Assembly (NCBI GenBank): GCA_045586905.1
Contig: JAZNBF010000064.1
Coordinates: forward strand, 1-17,420
Source: RGIG1828 sp045586905
GTDB lineage: Bacteria > Bacillota > Clostridia > UMGS1810
Length of the DNA: 17,420 nt
Direction of reading: 5' to 3'
Position 1 is the stretch's first letter, and each line of letters begins with the position of its first letter. Shown piece after piece: positions 1 to 7,939 of the stretch. The position numbers and the translations under genes are program-made. Below the pieces are notes generated by a model, which was not told the origin of the DNA, searched no databases, and saw nothing but the letters and a program-made list of their open reading frames with translations.

Positions 1-2454
1 CTTCCCATAAAAGGTCTCTATGGCTTTGCGCCCGATGGTGCCTATGGTGAAGGCGGCGCCTATTGGAACCTTGCCCTCAAAACCTTCTTCTTTATGACCA
101 ATTCAATGAAAACTGCCATGGGCACAGATGCCGGCCTTGAAGATTTCCCCGGCCTTTCAAAAACCGGCTACTTCCCCTTTGGCATAAGAGGCCCCATGGG
201 TGCCTTCAACCATTCCGACTCGGGCAAAACCATGTTTGAGGGTGGTGTACCTGTATATCTCTACATAGGCTATCGCTATGATATTCCCTCTCTCATTTCT
301 TTCCGTGTCAACTACATCGACGAGAGCTTAGAGGCCACCGACCTTTTGTGGTATGATCCCACAAAGCCGGTAGAGGTTGACTATCGCAAAAATTTGCCTC
401 TTGACTATATGGCTTCAGGTGTAGAGCCTCAGGGCAGCTTCCGTTCAGGCTATGATACCAATTCCTACTTTATAGCCTTCAAGGGCGGCAACAACGGTGC
501 AGGTCACGATCAGGCAGACATCGGTTCATTTGTCATCGATGCACTCGGCGTGAGATGGATAGAAGACACAGGCACCGAAACCTACTACTACACAGGCAAC
601 CGTAATCAGTATTATCGTTTGAGAGCCGAAGGCAACAACTGCATTCAGGTCAATCCCAAAAACGGTGACCTCTACGAACAGACCGACGCCTACAATAAAT
701 ATCACACCGTCTGTGACTACACAGATAAGGCTTCAACCGATGCGGCTTCCTATGCCATTTTCGATATGGCTCCTGCCTACACCGATAAGCTCGACAGTAT
801 AAAACGAGGCTTTGCACTCATAAATAATCGCACTCAGTTTATCATTCGTGACGAATTCACAGCTCCCTCACCGAGCGAAATCTATGCCTACTACCACACA
901 AGCAAAGAGTTTGATATCACCGTATCTGACGATGGTCTTAGCGCAGTAATAAAAACCCCCGATGGCAAAAAGTGCGCAGTAAATCTTCTCACCGATGTAC
1001 CCGATGCAAAGCTTGGTGTTATGGATGCAGTTCACCATCCTTCATCTCCCAAACCCGGACCCGAAGATGCAGTTGGCAATGACAACAGAGTCTTCCAAAA
1101 GCTTTTCATCCACACCGAAGGCATAACCGAAGGAAGCTGGTCTGTGGTTTTCACACCTCTCCTCGGTGATGAAGAAGTTATCCTTCCCAAAGCGCTTTCC
1201 CTCGGCGAGTGGGACAAATATCTCGAGACTTCCCCTCAGCTCACCTCAATCTCAGTAGATGGCGTGCCTCTTTCAGACTTCAACCCCAATGTCGGTGCCT
1301 ATGTTTTCGATGCCGACAAAGTGACAGAGGTAAGCGCCACTGCCCCCGATGGCACAGATATAAGCATCACACAGGCAAAAGAGCTTGGCGATGCAGCACA
1401 CATAAAAGCCACAAGCTCTTCCACAGGTGAAAGCTTTGTGTATAGTGTGAAATTCACCAAAAATCTTAGTCCTGCGCTTTCGCAGGGTGCTAAGGTTGCA
1501 TCTGTGAGCGCGTCTCATGCTCCCGAGCCTGCAAACCCACCCGAGCATGCAATCGATGGCAATGTCAACAACCGTTTCGCTGCCGATGGCGAGCCTTGGC
1601 TTCTTTGCGACCTTGGTGAAGAAAAATACATAGATGCTGTATCTATGGCATTCTTCAATGGCCACACAAGAAAAAATGTGTTCAATCTCGAAGTGTCCGA
1701 AGATGGCATAAACTTTGTCAAAGTGTTCGATGGCACATCTCCCGGCACCACCGACAAACTCTACCGTTACGATTTTTCAGAGCCTGTATGGGCGCGCTAT
1801 GTCCGCTTCAACGGTTTTGGATGTGTAGATGTCAATGGCAACTTTGTAAACACATGGAATTCTATTGCCGAAATGGTAATCCACGAAATCCACACCGACT
1901 TTGCCGACACAAACTCCCACTGGGCAAAAGATGACATCCTCTTCATGCGCTCCTACGGTCTTGTCAATGGAGTGGGCGACAACACCTTTGCTCCCGAAAC
2001 CTCCGTAACCGTTGCAGAGTTTCTCACCATGGCATGCAGAGTGGCAGGCTTTGCACAAGCTGAATACTGTGGCGAATTTTTGGACGTTTCTGAGGGCGAC
2101 TGGTTTGCACCCTATGTTGCAACAGCTCTCAAAGAAGGCATCATTCCATCTGAAATGATAACCGATGGCAAGCTCAATCCCTCATCAAACCTCACCCGTG
2201 CCGAAATGTGTGCCATAAGCACTCTTGCCTATTCTGCCATCGCCTTCCGTGTTCCCGAGACTCGCAACCTCACCGACAGATTCACCGACATCCCCGACGA
2301 CAGCTACAAGTCCTATATCGACAAGGCTATCGGACTCAGACTCACCAACGGTATGACCGTCGACACCTTTGAACCCTCATCCAACATAACACGAGCTCAG
2401 GCGGCAACCATACTTAAAAGACTTTTTGTTATAGCATACAATGTAAACAGATAA
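1..2454 (+). CDS. Heparinase II/III-like polysaccharide lyase with F5/8C and SLH domains (5' partial)
   Basis: The frame is open from the first base, so the gene begins upstream of the window; 817 residues are visible. Residues 1-~390 look like the central and C-terminal part of a heparinase II/III-family lyase, an enzyme that cleaves uronic-acid polysaccharides by beta-elimination. Recognisable pieces are GFAPDGAYGEGGAYW near the start, FNHSDSG, the stretch GHDQADIGSFVIDALG followed by RW, and RLRAEGNNCIQVNP. Residues ~496-630 form a discoidin-like (F5/8 type C) domain with a DGNVNNRF motif, probably carbohydrate-binding. Residues ~632-817 hold SLH repeats (SHWAKDDI, NGVGDNTFAPE, TRAEM, TRAQAATI), which bind secondary cell-wall polymer and anchor the enzyme to the cell surface. 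A linker at ~410-485 looks like a cadherin-like or Ig-like module. The signal peptide should lie upstream of the window. The lyase family is fairly sure; the substrate is unknown. Confidence 0.85.
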   Translation, partial: LPIKGLYGFAPDGAYGEGGAYWNLALKTFFFMTNSMKTAMGTDAGLEDFPGLSKTGYFPFGIRGPMGAFNHSDSGKTMFEGGVPVYLYIGYRYDIPSLISFRVNYIDESLEATDLLWYDPTKPVEVDYRKNLPLDYMASGVEPQGSFRSGYDTNSYFIAFKGGNNGAGHDQADIGSFVIDALGVRWIEDTGTETYYYTGNRNQYYRLRAEGNNCIQVNPKNGDLYEQTDAYNKYHTVCDYTDKASTDAASYAIFDMAPAYTDKLDSIKRGFALINNRTQFIIRDEFTAPSPSEIYAYYHTSKEFDITVSDDGLSAVIKTPDGKKCAVNLLTDVPDAKLGVMDAVHHPSSPKPGPEDAVGNDNRVFQKLFIHTEGITEGSWSVVFTPLLGDEEVILPKALSLGEWDKYLETSPQLTSISVDGVPLSDFNPNVGAYVFDADKVTEVSATAPDGTDISITQAKELGDAAHIKATSSSTGESFVYSVKFTKNLSPALSQGAKVASVSASHAPEPANPPEHAIDGNVNNRFAADGEPWLLCDLGEEKYIDAVSMAFFNGHTRKNVFNLEVSEDGINFVKVFDGTSPGTTDKLYRYDFSEPVWARYVRFNGFGCVDVNGNFVNTWNSIAEMVIHEIHTDFADTNSHWAKDDILFMRSYGLVNGVGDNTFAPETSVTVAEFLTMACRVAGFAQAEYCGEFLDVSEGDWFAPYVATALKEGIIPSEMITDGKLNPSSNLTRAEMCAISTLAYSAIAFRVPETRNLTDRFTDIPDDSYKSYIDKAIGLRLTNGMTVDTFEPSSNITRAQAATILKRLFVIAYNVNR

Positions 2455-2487
2455 TTTTAGCAAAATATGTTTTAATGTAAGGCAAAC

Positions 2488-2542
2488 AAAAAACGCTCTT
2501 GTGCATCCTCATTATTTGAGGACGCACAAAGAGCGTTTTTTT
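2488..2542. terminator. Bidirectional terminator between convergent genes
   Basis: Arm 2491-2510 pairs with about 2516-2538 (AACGCTCTT-GTGC-TCCTC against GAGGA-GCAC-AAAGAGCGTT), with a small bulge and a short loop. There is an A-run on the left and a T-run on the right, so it can act in both directions. It serves the lyase gene ending at 2454 and the minus-strand HEPN gene, whose TAA stop (2543-2541) overlaps the T-run. Confidence 0.85.
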
Positions 2543-5500
2543 AATCATCCATATTGCGCAGATAAATAATAAATGTCGGAATTGACTGCGTTATTATAAC
2601 CGTCAGAATTCCCCACCACAGTTTCGTTTCGTCTGAAGTCACATCTGCAACGAATCCGTCATACAAGCCGGTGCCCCAAGTTGCCAGCAATATAGCACCC
2701 AACACAAAAAGTTTCAGCGTTTCTATGCAGCTGTATGCGATGTTTTTCTTTACAATGACACGAGTAAGCGTAACCAATTCGCCGCCGGCTACAATCTGAT
2801 AAGCAATAAACGGTAACACCAAAAACGATGTTTCGTTACTTACCAGAGCCTCATTTATCAAACTTAAAGGCAAGGCTATTACAACAAATGCCACCAAACT
2901 GAAAATCGCACTCAGTCCAACCCATGCCAGAGATATACCAATGGCGGAAAGCGACAGATATTTGGGCAGGAAGTGATTTACTAAAACATTCAGCAAAAGC
3001 TTTGGCAAATACAATAACACATCTGTTATTGAGCTTATTGCGTTTCTTCTTTTCCTTCTTGCAATTCTGCGTTTTTCTTCCTTGTCGTATTCTTTTATGA
3101 TTTTTCGGACCTCGGGATTGTCATCTTTCCAGAAAGAACGGGGTTTTCTTTTATACGGGCCATACTTTTTAAACAGAGAGAATGAGTGGTATTCTTTTTT
3201 CACAAGCTCTTCATTCATCCAGAACTCCCAGTTGATGTCTTCCGCTGTCCAGTCTTTTGAATATCTGGGCTGGATTTCTCCATACCAAATGTCACCGTCT
3301 TCTTTTGTTTCACGGTCTTTGTCCGACCAGTTTTTGTAGTTCACCATTTCTGCATATTTGCAGAATCTGTCATATGCTTTCAGATACTGATTCAACCAAC
3401 ATGCATCTGTCAGATACCCAAGCTTATTTGGTCCGAGCTTGTCTTTAAATATGCAAACTATGGTATTTTTCACAAATTCCTCTTCAAAGAATTTTCTGTT
3501 GCTGATAAATCCGATTTTGGAATTTGAACGATTGGTGCTTTTTTCTGCACGCTTTAGCTCTTCACAGAAACTGTCATAACATTCAAGCATTTTCTTTACA
3601 TTAGACAGGTTTTTCCAAAAAGATATATCCTGCTCACCCAAAACTGACTCATACTTGTCTCTGAGTGCTTCGGCAATCTTGTCCGTGTCATACCAGAATT
3701 CCAGGCTGTTGTTACTAAGCAGCTTTTCATATTTTTCCTGGCGCTTTTTGCAAATCTCAAGTTGTTTTTCAATATTTTCACCATCGCGCCAAAAATCCCA
3801 GCCCTGTTCGCCGAAAATATGGCAGTATTTGTTTTTGCGATTCTTTATAGTTTCAACACATGCTCTTACCATGCGCGAATCTGCCCAGAATTCATCATTC
3901 TTTTCACCAAGGATTGCCCCGTATGTTTCTTTGTCGCTGGCTATAATGAGGTCTTTTTCTACCTGCTTGTCATCACGCCAGTATTCCATAGATCTTTTTC
4001 CGAGTGTCTTTTCATGCTTTTCTTTATTTTCGAAAGCTCTGACTTCTGCCATAACACGACTGTCATCATGCCAAAAGGATTTGGATTTTTCGCCAATCAG
4101 GCTTTCATACCTTCTTTTGTTATCCCATGCATTTACATCGGCCTCCACCTGCGCAGTGTTCTGCCAATATGCCATCGGATTTTCGCCAAGGATTTTTTCA
4201 TATTTGTTTCTGTTTGTCACAGCTGTAACATCTGCCTGCACCTGCGGAGAATTACACCAATACTCCCAAGGCTGTTGACCAAGCAGTTTTTCATATTGTG
4301 CTTTGTTTTTAAATGGCTGCACATCTTTTACAACCTGTCTTATGTTAAGCCAATATTCCCATGTCTGCTCGCCCATATATACCGAGTATTTTTGCTTGCG
4401 CTCCAGAGCGCTCACATAGTCTGAAAACACCTTGTCATTTTCCCAGAACTCTTTTCTGTCTCTTTCACCGAAATGCTCAGCATATTGTTCTATTCTCTTG
4501 TCGATTTTTTCTCTGTATAGCCTTGCTTTCTCGTCATCTGTTTCTTTTTGGCAGATTTCAATCAGCTTATTATATTCTTCAAAAAACTCTTCTTTTTTCT
4601 CCGATGGGCATGTAAGCTTGTCGGAGTTTTGGCAAAGGACCGATTCCAGCCTGCTTAAAGTTTTTATTGTTACCGGCTCGTCAAAAGCGTCAAATTCATC
4701 ACCGTTTAAAATGTATTTAATCTGGGTTTTGATATTTGTTTTATCTTTTCTCAGAGTCTCAAGCTTTTCTTGCCAGAAGCTGTCTGCAACGATCTGCTGC
4801 AATGACTGCGGCAAAGAGGGCAGGCTTTCATGTATGTAAGATTTTTCCAAATCGGCACTTGTGAGATTTCTGAATTTATCAAACCATTCGCCAAGCCTTT
4901 GTGTGCAGTCCTGATATCCATCACTGCTGCCCTCGGCATCCAGTGTTATGGCTTTGGCAAGTGCACCGGGCTCTTTGTATCGGTCATATTCAAAGGAAGC
5001 GAGAGCAAAACACACTCTTCCGAAGTGCGCCGGTTTTTCAGTTTCGTGCCTATCATATATTTCGTTAAGTTCAGCTTTGTACCTTTTTTCAAAACCGGTG
5101 TCATCTTTAAAGCACTTTTCCTTTAGTTCGCCTTGGAGTAGGGTAATCCATACTTCCTTATTACCCGACGGAAGTTCAGAGATTATTTTTTTCGCTTTTT
5201 CGTCCGATTTCCCTGCGAGATAGTCTTTTATCATATCTATCTCGCCTCTTTTGCCAAGCGCTCTGAGTGCTTGAGTCTGCCATGATTCATCAGCATCACA
5301 CAGAAGAGTTTTGTTCATCTCTGTCCAGCCTGCTTTTTCTGCCTTTTCATACAGTGGGTAGAAAAAAGACCACTTCTTCGGCAGATATATGCCCTGTTTT
5401 GCAATTGAAACAAGGTTAAGCCAATCATCAGCACTGTTTTCGGAACCGTTGAGAATACGTTTTATATCTTTAAGGGTATTTAAAATTATACTTGCATTTT

Positions 5501-6224
5501 CTCCGCCTATTGAGAGCGCACTTTCTGCATAAAATATGGCTTTGTCAATGTCGAACGGAAGAAATGACAATGTATCCTGTCTGTGAAGCTCAGACAGTCG
5601 AAGAAAAGCCTTGTCATATCTGCGATTTGCAAGAGTGGAAATAAGTGCATAGCCTTCCTTCTCTTCACCACTGTCAATAAGTTCGTTGGCCTGACCGAAG
5701 AGATCGACATCTGTTACAGCTTTTTCCAGTGCAAGAAACTCTGTACTGCTGTATTTTTCAAATTCTTTTTTTACTCTTTCCCCAAGCTCAAAAGTCTCGC
5801 TCATTTCCTTAAACAGTTTTTTTGCCGAAAACCAAAAAGCTTCGTCGCTTTCTACTGCCTCGTCATTGCTTTTTGATGTATCAACTTCGTGGCAGGCGAT
5901 ATTTCTGAGTTCTCTCGCTCTGTTAACCAGATGTATTTCCAATGCCGATTCAAGCAGTTCGAAGTGTCTGATTATTGGGAGACAAGCGGTGACATCAAAT
6001 TGCGGTAACGAAATTTCTCCTCCGTCTGCGCGCTCAACGATATCCTTATAGCTTGAATGATTGTCGGTATCGTCATCGGCCATATCGTAGATGTGCCCTG
6101 TTAAAACATCAAACCATTTACTCCCGAATTTGTCATACATTCGGGATTTTAATATTTCCTGTAAAACCAGAGATGCAACTGTAAGATATTTTATTTTGAA
6201 CATCGAAAAAATAAAATCTTCCAT
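2541..6224 (-). CDS. HEPN-domain protein with Sel1-like region, ~31-residue aromatic repeats and membrane C-terminus
   Basis: This is a 1227-residue protein. I start it at the ATG at 6224, which has GGAGG 8 bases upstream; an in-frame ATG at 6266 lies upstream of the promoter's -10 box and is rejected. Residues ~1-160 look like a HEPN domain, perhaps of the Swt1 type. The motif RNIACH (R107-x4-H112) fits the R-x4-6-H motif of HEPN ribonucleases. Residues ~179-250 resemble a Sel1 repeat (DIDKAIFYAESALSIGGENA). Residues 581-~890 contain ten tandem copies of a 31-32 residue unit with consensus YEKLLGExxxEYWxDxxxV, and two degenerate copies follow around W1002 and W1032. A basic patch (1051-1060, KRRIARRKRR) precedes four or five hydrophobic segments (~1066-1087, 1094-1123, 1132-1153, 1163-1188, 1203-1222). 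A membrane-attached RNase or stress/defence effector is plausible, but that is inference; the repeat family is not one I recognise. Confidence 0.8.
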   Translation of the reverse strand: MEDFIFSMFKIKYLTVASLVLQEILKSRMYDKFGSKWFDVLTGHIYDMADDDTDNHSSYKDIVERADGGEISLPQFDVTACLPIIRHFELLESALEIHLVNRARELRNIACHEVDTSKSNDEAVESDEAFWFSAKKLFKEMSETFELGERVKKEFEKYSSTEFLALEKAVTDVDLFGQANELIDSGEEKEGYALISTLANRRYDKAFLRLSELHRQDTLSFLPFDIDKAIFYAESALSIGGENASIILNTLKDIKRILNGSENSADDWLNLVSIAKQGIYLPKKWSFFYPLYEKAEKAGWTEMNKTLLCDADESWQTQALRALGKRGEIDMIKDYLAGKSDEKAKKIISELPSGNKEVWITLLQGELKEKCFKDDTGFEKRYKAELNEIYDRHETEKPAHFGRVCFALASFEYDRYKEPGALAKAITLDAEGSSDGYQDCTQRLGEWFDKFRNLTSADLEKSYIHESLPSLPQSLQQIVADSFWQEKLETLRKDKTNIKTQIKYILNGDEFDAFDEPVTIKTLSRLESVLCQNSDKLTCPSEKKEEFFEEYNKLIEICQKETDDEKARLYREKIDKRIEQYAEHFGERDRKEFWENDKVFSDYVSALERKQKYSVYMGEQTWEYWLNIRQVVKDVQPFKNKAQYEKLLGQQPWEYWCNSPQVQADVTAVTNRNKYEKILGENPMAYWQNTAQVEADVNAWDNKRRYESLIGEKSKSFWHDDSRVMAEVRAFENKEKHEKTLGKRSMEYWRDDKQVEKDLIIASDKETYGAILGEKNDEFWADSRMVRACVETIKNRKNKYCHIFGEQGWDFWRDGENIEKQLEICKKRQEKYEKLLSNNSLEFWYDTDKIAEALRDKYESVLGEQDISFWKNLSNVKKMLECYDSFCEELKRAEKSTNRSNSKIGFISNRKFFEEEFVKNTIVCIFKDKLGPNKLGYLTDACWLNQYLKAYDRFCKYAEMVNYKNWSDKDRETKEDGDIWYGEIQPRYSKDWTAEDINWEFWMNEELVKKEYHSFSLFKKYGPYKRKPRSFWKDDNPEVRKIIKEYDKEEKRRIARRKRRNAISSITDVLLYLPKLLLNVLVNHFLPKYLSLSAIGISLAWVGLSAIFSLVAFVVIALPLSLINEALVSNETSFLVLPFIAYQIVAGGELVTLTRVIVKKNIAYSCIETLKLFVLGAILLATWGTGLYDGFVADVTSDETKLWWGILTVIITQSIPTFIIYLRNMDD
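3555..4484 (-). repeat. Ten tandem ~31-residue protein repeats inside the HEPN gene
   Basis: Repeat starts, in residues of the 1227-residue protein, are 581, 613, 644, 675, 706, 737, 768, 800, 832 and 858, giving spacings of 32, 31, 31, 31, 31, 31, 32, 32 and 26. Each copy opens with an aromatic residue or His, then a hydrophobic-Gly-Glu step (LGE, FGE, MGE or similar). A Phe/Tyr-Trp pair follows about 10-12 residues later (W594, 625, 656, 687, 718, 749, 780, 812, 844, 870). After that come an acidic or Asn stretch, a hydrophobic helix-like part and a basic end. The DNA copies are well diverged, so the array is old rather than a recent expansion. Confidence 0.9.
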
Positions 6225-6256
6225 TATATATACCTCCGTGAGAGTGTTCTGATTAG

Positions 6257-6285
6257 AGAATAACATTTTCTTGCAACAAAGTCAA
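6257..6285 (-). promoter_or_regulatory. Promoter of the HEPN-repeat gene
   Basis: Read on the minus strand: TTGACT (6285-6280), a 17-base spacer, then TATTCT (6262-6257). Transcription would start near 6250, leaving a leader of about 25 bases before the ATG at 6224. This decides the start codon. Confidence 0.75.
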
Positions 6286-6338
6286 TAAAAGTACAAATTA
6301 AATCAAAATTTTTAAACGGTCTGTTTCCTCGCTCACGC

Positions 6339-6375
6339 AAAAAACGACTGTTCTGACAGAACAGTCGTTTTTTTC
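6339..6375 (-). terminator. Terminator of tRNA-Thr
   Basis: A perfect 16-base stem, arms 6339-6354 and 6358-6373 (AACGACTGTTCT / AGAACAGTCGTT), has a GAC loop and flanking A and T runs. It lies just past the tRNA 3' end at 6379. It separates the tRNA from the HEPN gene, which has its own promoter. Confidence 0.9.
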
Positions 6376-6378
6376 TGA

Positions 6379-6451
6379 AGCTGGTGATCGGACTTGAACC
6401 GACGGTCTGCTGATTACGAATCAGCTGCTCTACCGACTGAGCCACACCAGC
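6379..6451 (-). tRNA. trnT: tRNA-Thr (anticodon CGU)
   Basis: The 73-base cloverleaf reads on the minus strand as acceptor GCTGGTG / CACCAGC, D stem GCTC / GAGC, anticodon stem GCTGA / TCAGC with loop TTCGTAA, and T arm GTCGG-TTCAAGT-CCGAT. The anticodon CGT (complement of 6416-6418) reads the Thr codon ACG. The terminal CCA is not encoded. The gene has its own promoter and terminator. Confidence 0.97.
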
Positions 6452-6473
6452 AAATATATTTTCAACGCTAAAT

Positions 6474-6502
6474 ATTATATCTCAAAAAATCTGTTTAGTC
6501 AA
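6474..6502 (-). promoter_or_regulatory. Promoter of tRNA-Thr
   Basis: On the minus strand TTGACT (6502-6497) and a perfect TATAAT (6479-6474) are separated by 17 bases. The predicted start is about 15-18 bases before the mature tRNA 5' end at 6451. Confidence 0.88.
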
Positions 6503-6529
6503 TAGACAGATATTTCGGACTTTTAAACC

Positions 6530-6556
6530 AAAAAATCTCCGTACGAGAGATTTTTT
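6530..6556. repeat. Terminator-like hairpin between divergent promoters
   Basis: Perfect 10-base arms AAAAAATCTC (6530-6539) and GAGATTTTTT (6547-6556) enclose a 7-base loop. The hairpin has the form of a bidirectional terminator. It lies upstream of both the tRNA promoter (-35 at 6497-6502) and the kinase promoter (-35 at 6587-6592), so neither transcript contains it. It may insulate the two units. Confidence 0.6.
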
Positions 6557-6586
6557 CAAAAAATATCTTCTTTTCGTTGTTTTTCC

Positions 6587-6615
6587 TTTACAAATTTATC
6601 ATTATATTATATAAT
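6587..6615 (+). promoter_or_regulatory. Promoter of the XRE-PfkB gene
   Basis: TTTACA (6587-6592), a 17-base spacer and a perfect TATAAT (6610-6615). The start site would be near 6622. An upstream in-frame ATG at 6614 falls inside the -10 box, so the start at 6638 is preferred; it has GAGGTG at 6625-6630. Confidence 0.85.
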
Positions 6616-6637
6616 GTTTCAAAAGAGGTGTATAATT

Positions 6638-7861
6638 ATGAATCAGAAAAACATAGGCAAAACCATTGCCCGATTAAGAAAAGATAAAGGTCTCACTCAG
6701 AATGCTCTTGCCGAAATGCTCGGCATAAGCAACAAGACCGTCAGTAAGTGGGAGAGTGGTCTCGGCTATCCCGAGGTAACTCAGTTCCCTGCACTCGCAA
6801 GAGTGTTTGAAGTTTCTGTTGACTACATAATGAACTCAGGCGAAGACGGTGGCATCGCCATTGCCGGCAACATCATTGCCGATAATGTCAAAATCATCGA
6901 TTTCTATCCCAAAGAGACCATGCTTGCCAACATCACTTCTCAGTCTGTTGCAGTGGGTGGTTGTGTCACCAACACCGGCATCGACATTGCCCGTATCGAC
7001 AGCTCTGTGCGCGTGAGTGCCTATGGAATGGTGGGTGATGATGCAAACGGGGCCTACATCATCGACCAGATGAAAAAACACGGTCTCGACACCTCCGGTG
7101 TTATTGTGACAAGTGAGCAACCCACAAGCTTCAGCGATGTTATGAGTGTCGAGTCAAACGGTATCCGCACTTTCTTCCATAACCGTGGAGCCAACAAAAT
7201 CTATTCGCCCGACATGATAGATGTCGATTCTCTCGATTGCAGCATTTTCCATGCAGGCTACATTCTCCTTCTCGATAAGTTCGACGAGGAAGACTCCGAA
7301 TATGGCACTGCCATGGCAAAGCTTTTGGCAAAAGTTCAAAAAAGAGGCATCAAAACCTCCATCGATGTTGTGTCCGACAGCTCCGAAAAATTTCGTCAGA
7401 AGGTTGTGCCCAGTCTTAAGTATTGCAACTATGCCATCATGAACGAAACCGAAGGCGGCGGCGTGTCAGGTCTTGAGCCCCGCAATGCCGATGGCAGCAT
7501 CAATATTGAAAACATCAAAAAAACTCTTTCCATGTTCATGGAGTGTGGAGTTAAAGATGTCGCAGTTATTCACTGTCCCGAGGGTGGTTTCGCAATGGAT
7601 GCCGAAGGCAATTTCGCGGCTGTTCCCTCTCTTGCTCTTCCCTCAGGCTACATAAAAGGCAGTGTTGGTGCAGGCGATGCATTCTGCGCAGCATGTCTCT
7701 ATTGCCTCTACAAAAACATCGACCTTGTTAAAATGCTCGAAATCGCTTCCTGTGCCTCTGCGTGCAACCTTTCCGAAAGCGACTCCATCAGCGGCATGAA
7801 ATCTCTCGATCACATCCTGGAAATGAACAAAACTATGAAGAGACAAAACCCTTCATGGTAA
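6638..7861 (+). CDS. XRE-family HTH domain fused to PfkB-family carbohydrate kinase
   Basis: The protein has 407 residues. Residues 6-62 form a Cro/C1-type helix-turn-helix (LRKDKGLTQNALAEMLGIS, then TVSKWESG), followed by the usual aromatic end FEVSVDYIM. Residues ~75-398 form a ribokinase/PfkB fold: an N-terminal substrate region with AVGGCVTNTGIDIARI, and the ATP-site motif GSVGAGDAF (341-349), in which D347 is the expected catalytic base and GAGD the anion hole. Such kinases phosphorylate a sugar or nucleoside with ATP. The fused DNA-binding domain suggests a kinase that also acts as a sugar-sensing regulator, which is inference. The gene stands alone with its own promoter and a downstream terminator, and no transporter or sugar-pathway gene lies beside it to identify the substrate. 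The domain calls are firm; the substrate and DNA target are unknown. Confidence 0.9.
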   Translation: MNQKNIGKTIARLRKDKGLTQNALAEMLGISNKTVSKWESGLGYPEVTQFPALARVFEVSVDYIMNSGEDGGIAIAGNIIADNVKIIDFYPKETMLANITSQSVAVGGCVTNTGIDIARIDSSVRVSAYGMVGDDANGAYIIDQMKKHGLDTSGVIVTSEQPTSFSDVMSVESNGIRTFFHNRGANKIYSPDMIDVDSLDCSIFHAGYILLLDKFDEEDSEYGTAMAKLLAKVQKRGIKTSIDVVSDSSEKFRQKVVPSLKYCNYAIMNETEGGGVSGLEPRNADGSINIENIKKTLSMFMECGVKDVAVIHCPEGGFAMDAEGNFAAVPSLALPSGYIKGSVGAGDAFCAACLYCLYKNIDLVKMLEIASCASACNLSESDSISGMKSLDHILEMNKTMKRQNPSW

Positions 7862-7894
7862 AACTCCACCCAAAACACAGATTTTAACATCACA

Positions 7895-7938
7895 AAAAAG
7901 GCAGAAACGATAAATTCGCGTTTCTGCCTTTAATATTT
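7895..7938. terminator. Bidirectional terminator between kinase and lipid kinase genes
   Basis: Arms AAAGGCAGAAACG (7897-7909) and CGTTTCTGCCTTT (7919-7931) pair perfectly over 13 bases with a 9-base loop. An A-run lies on the left and a T-rich run on the right. It serves the gene ending at 7861 and the minus-strand gene whose stop is at 7940. Confidence 0.85.
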
Positions 7939-7939
7939 T

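Noticed and set aside
3655..4424. Long plus-strand ORFs opposite the repeat array of the HEPN gene.
   Set aside because: They are antisense shadows caused by the regular codon pattern of the repeats; they have no ribosome sites or promoters.
3555..4484. The array as a CRISPR or DNA satellite.
   Set aside because: The periodicity is at protein level (93-96 bases, in frame) with diverged DNA, and there are no identical direct repeats with unique spacers.
6224..6445. A 73-codon minus-strand ORF across the tRNA and promoter.
   Set aside because: It covers the tRNA-Thr gene, its terminator and the HEPN promoter, and has no ribosome site.
7140..7655. Other-frame ORFs in the XRE-PfkB gene.
   Set aside because: The main frame has intact HTH and PfkB motifs; the others have no ribosome site or recognisable domain.
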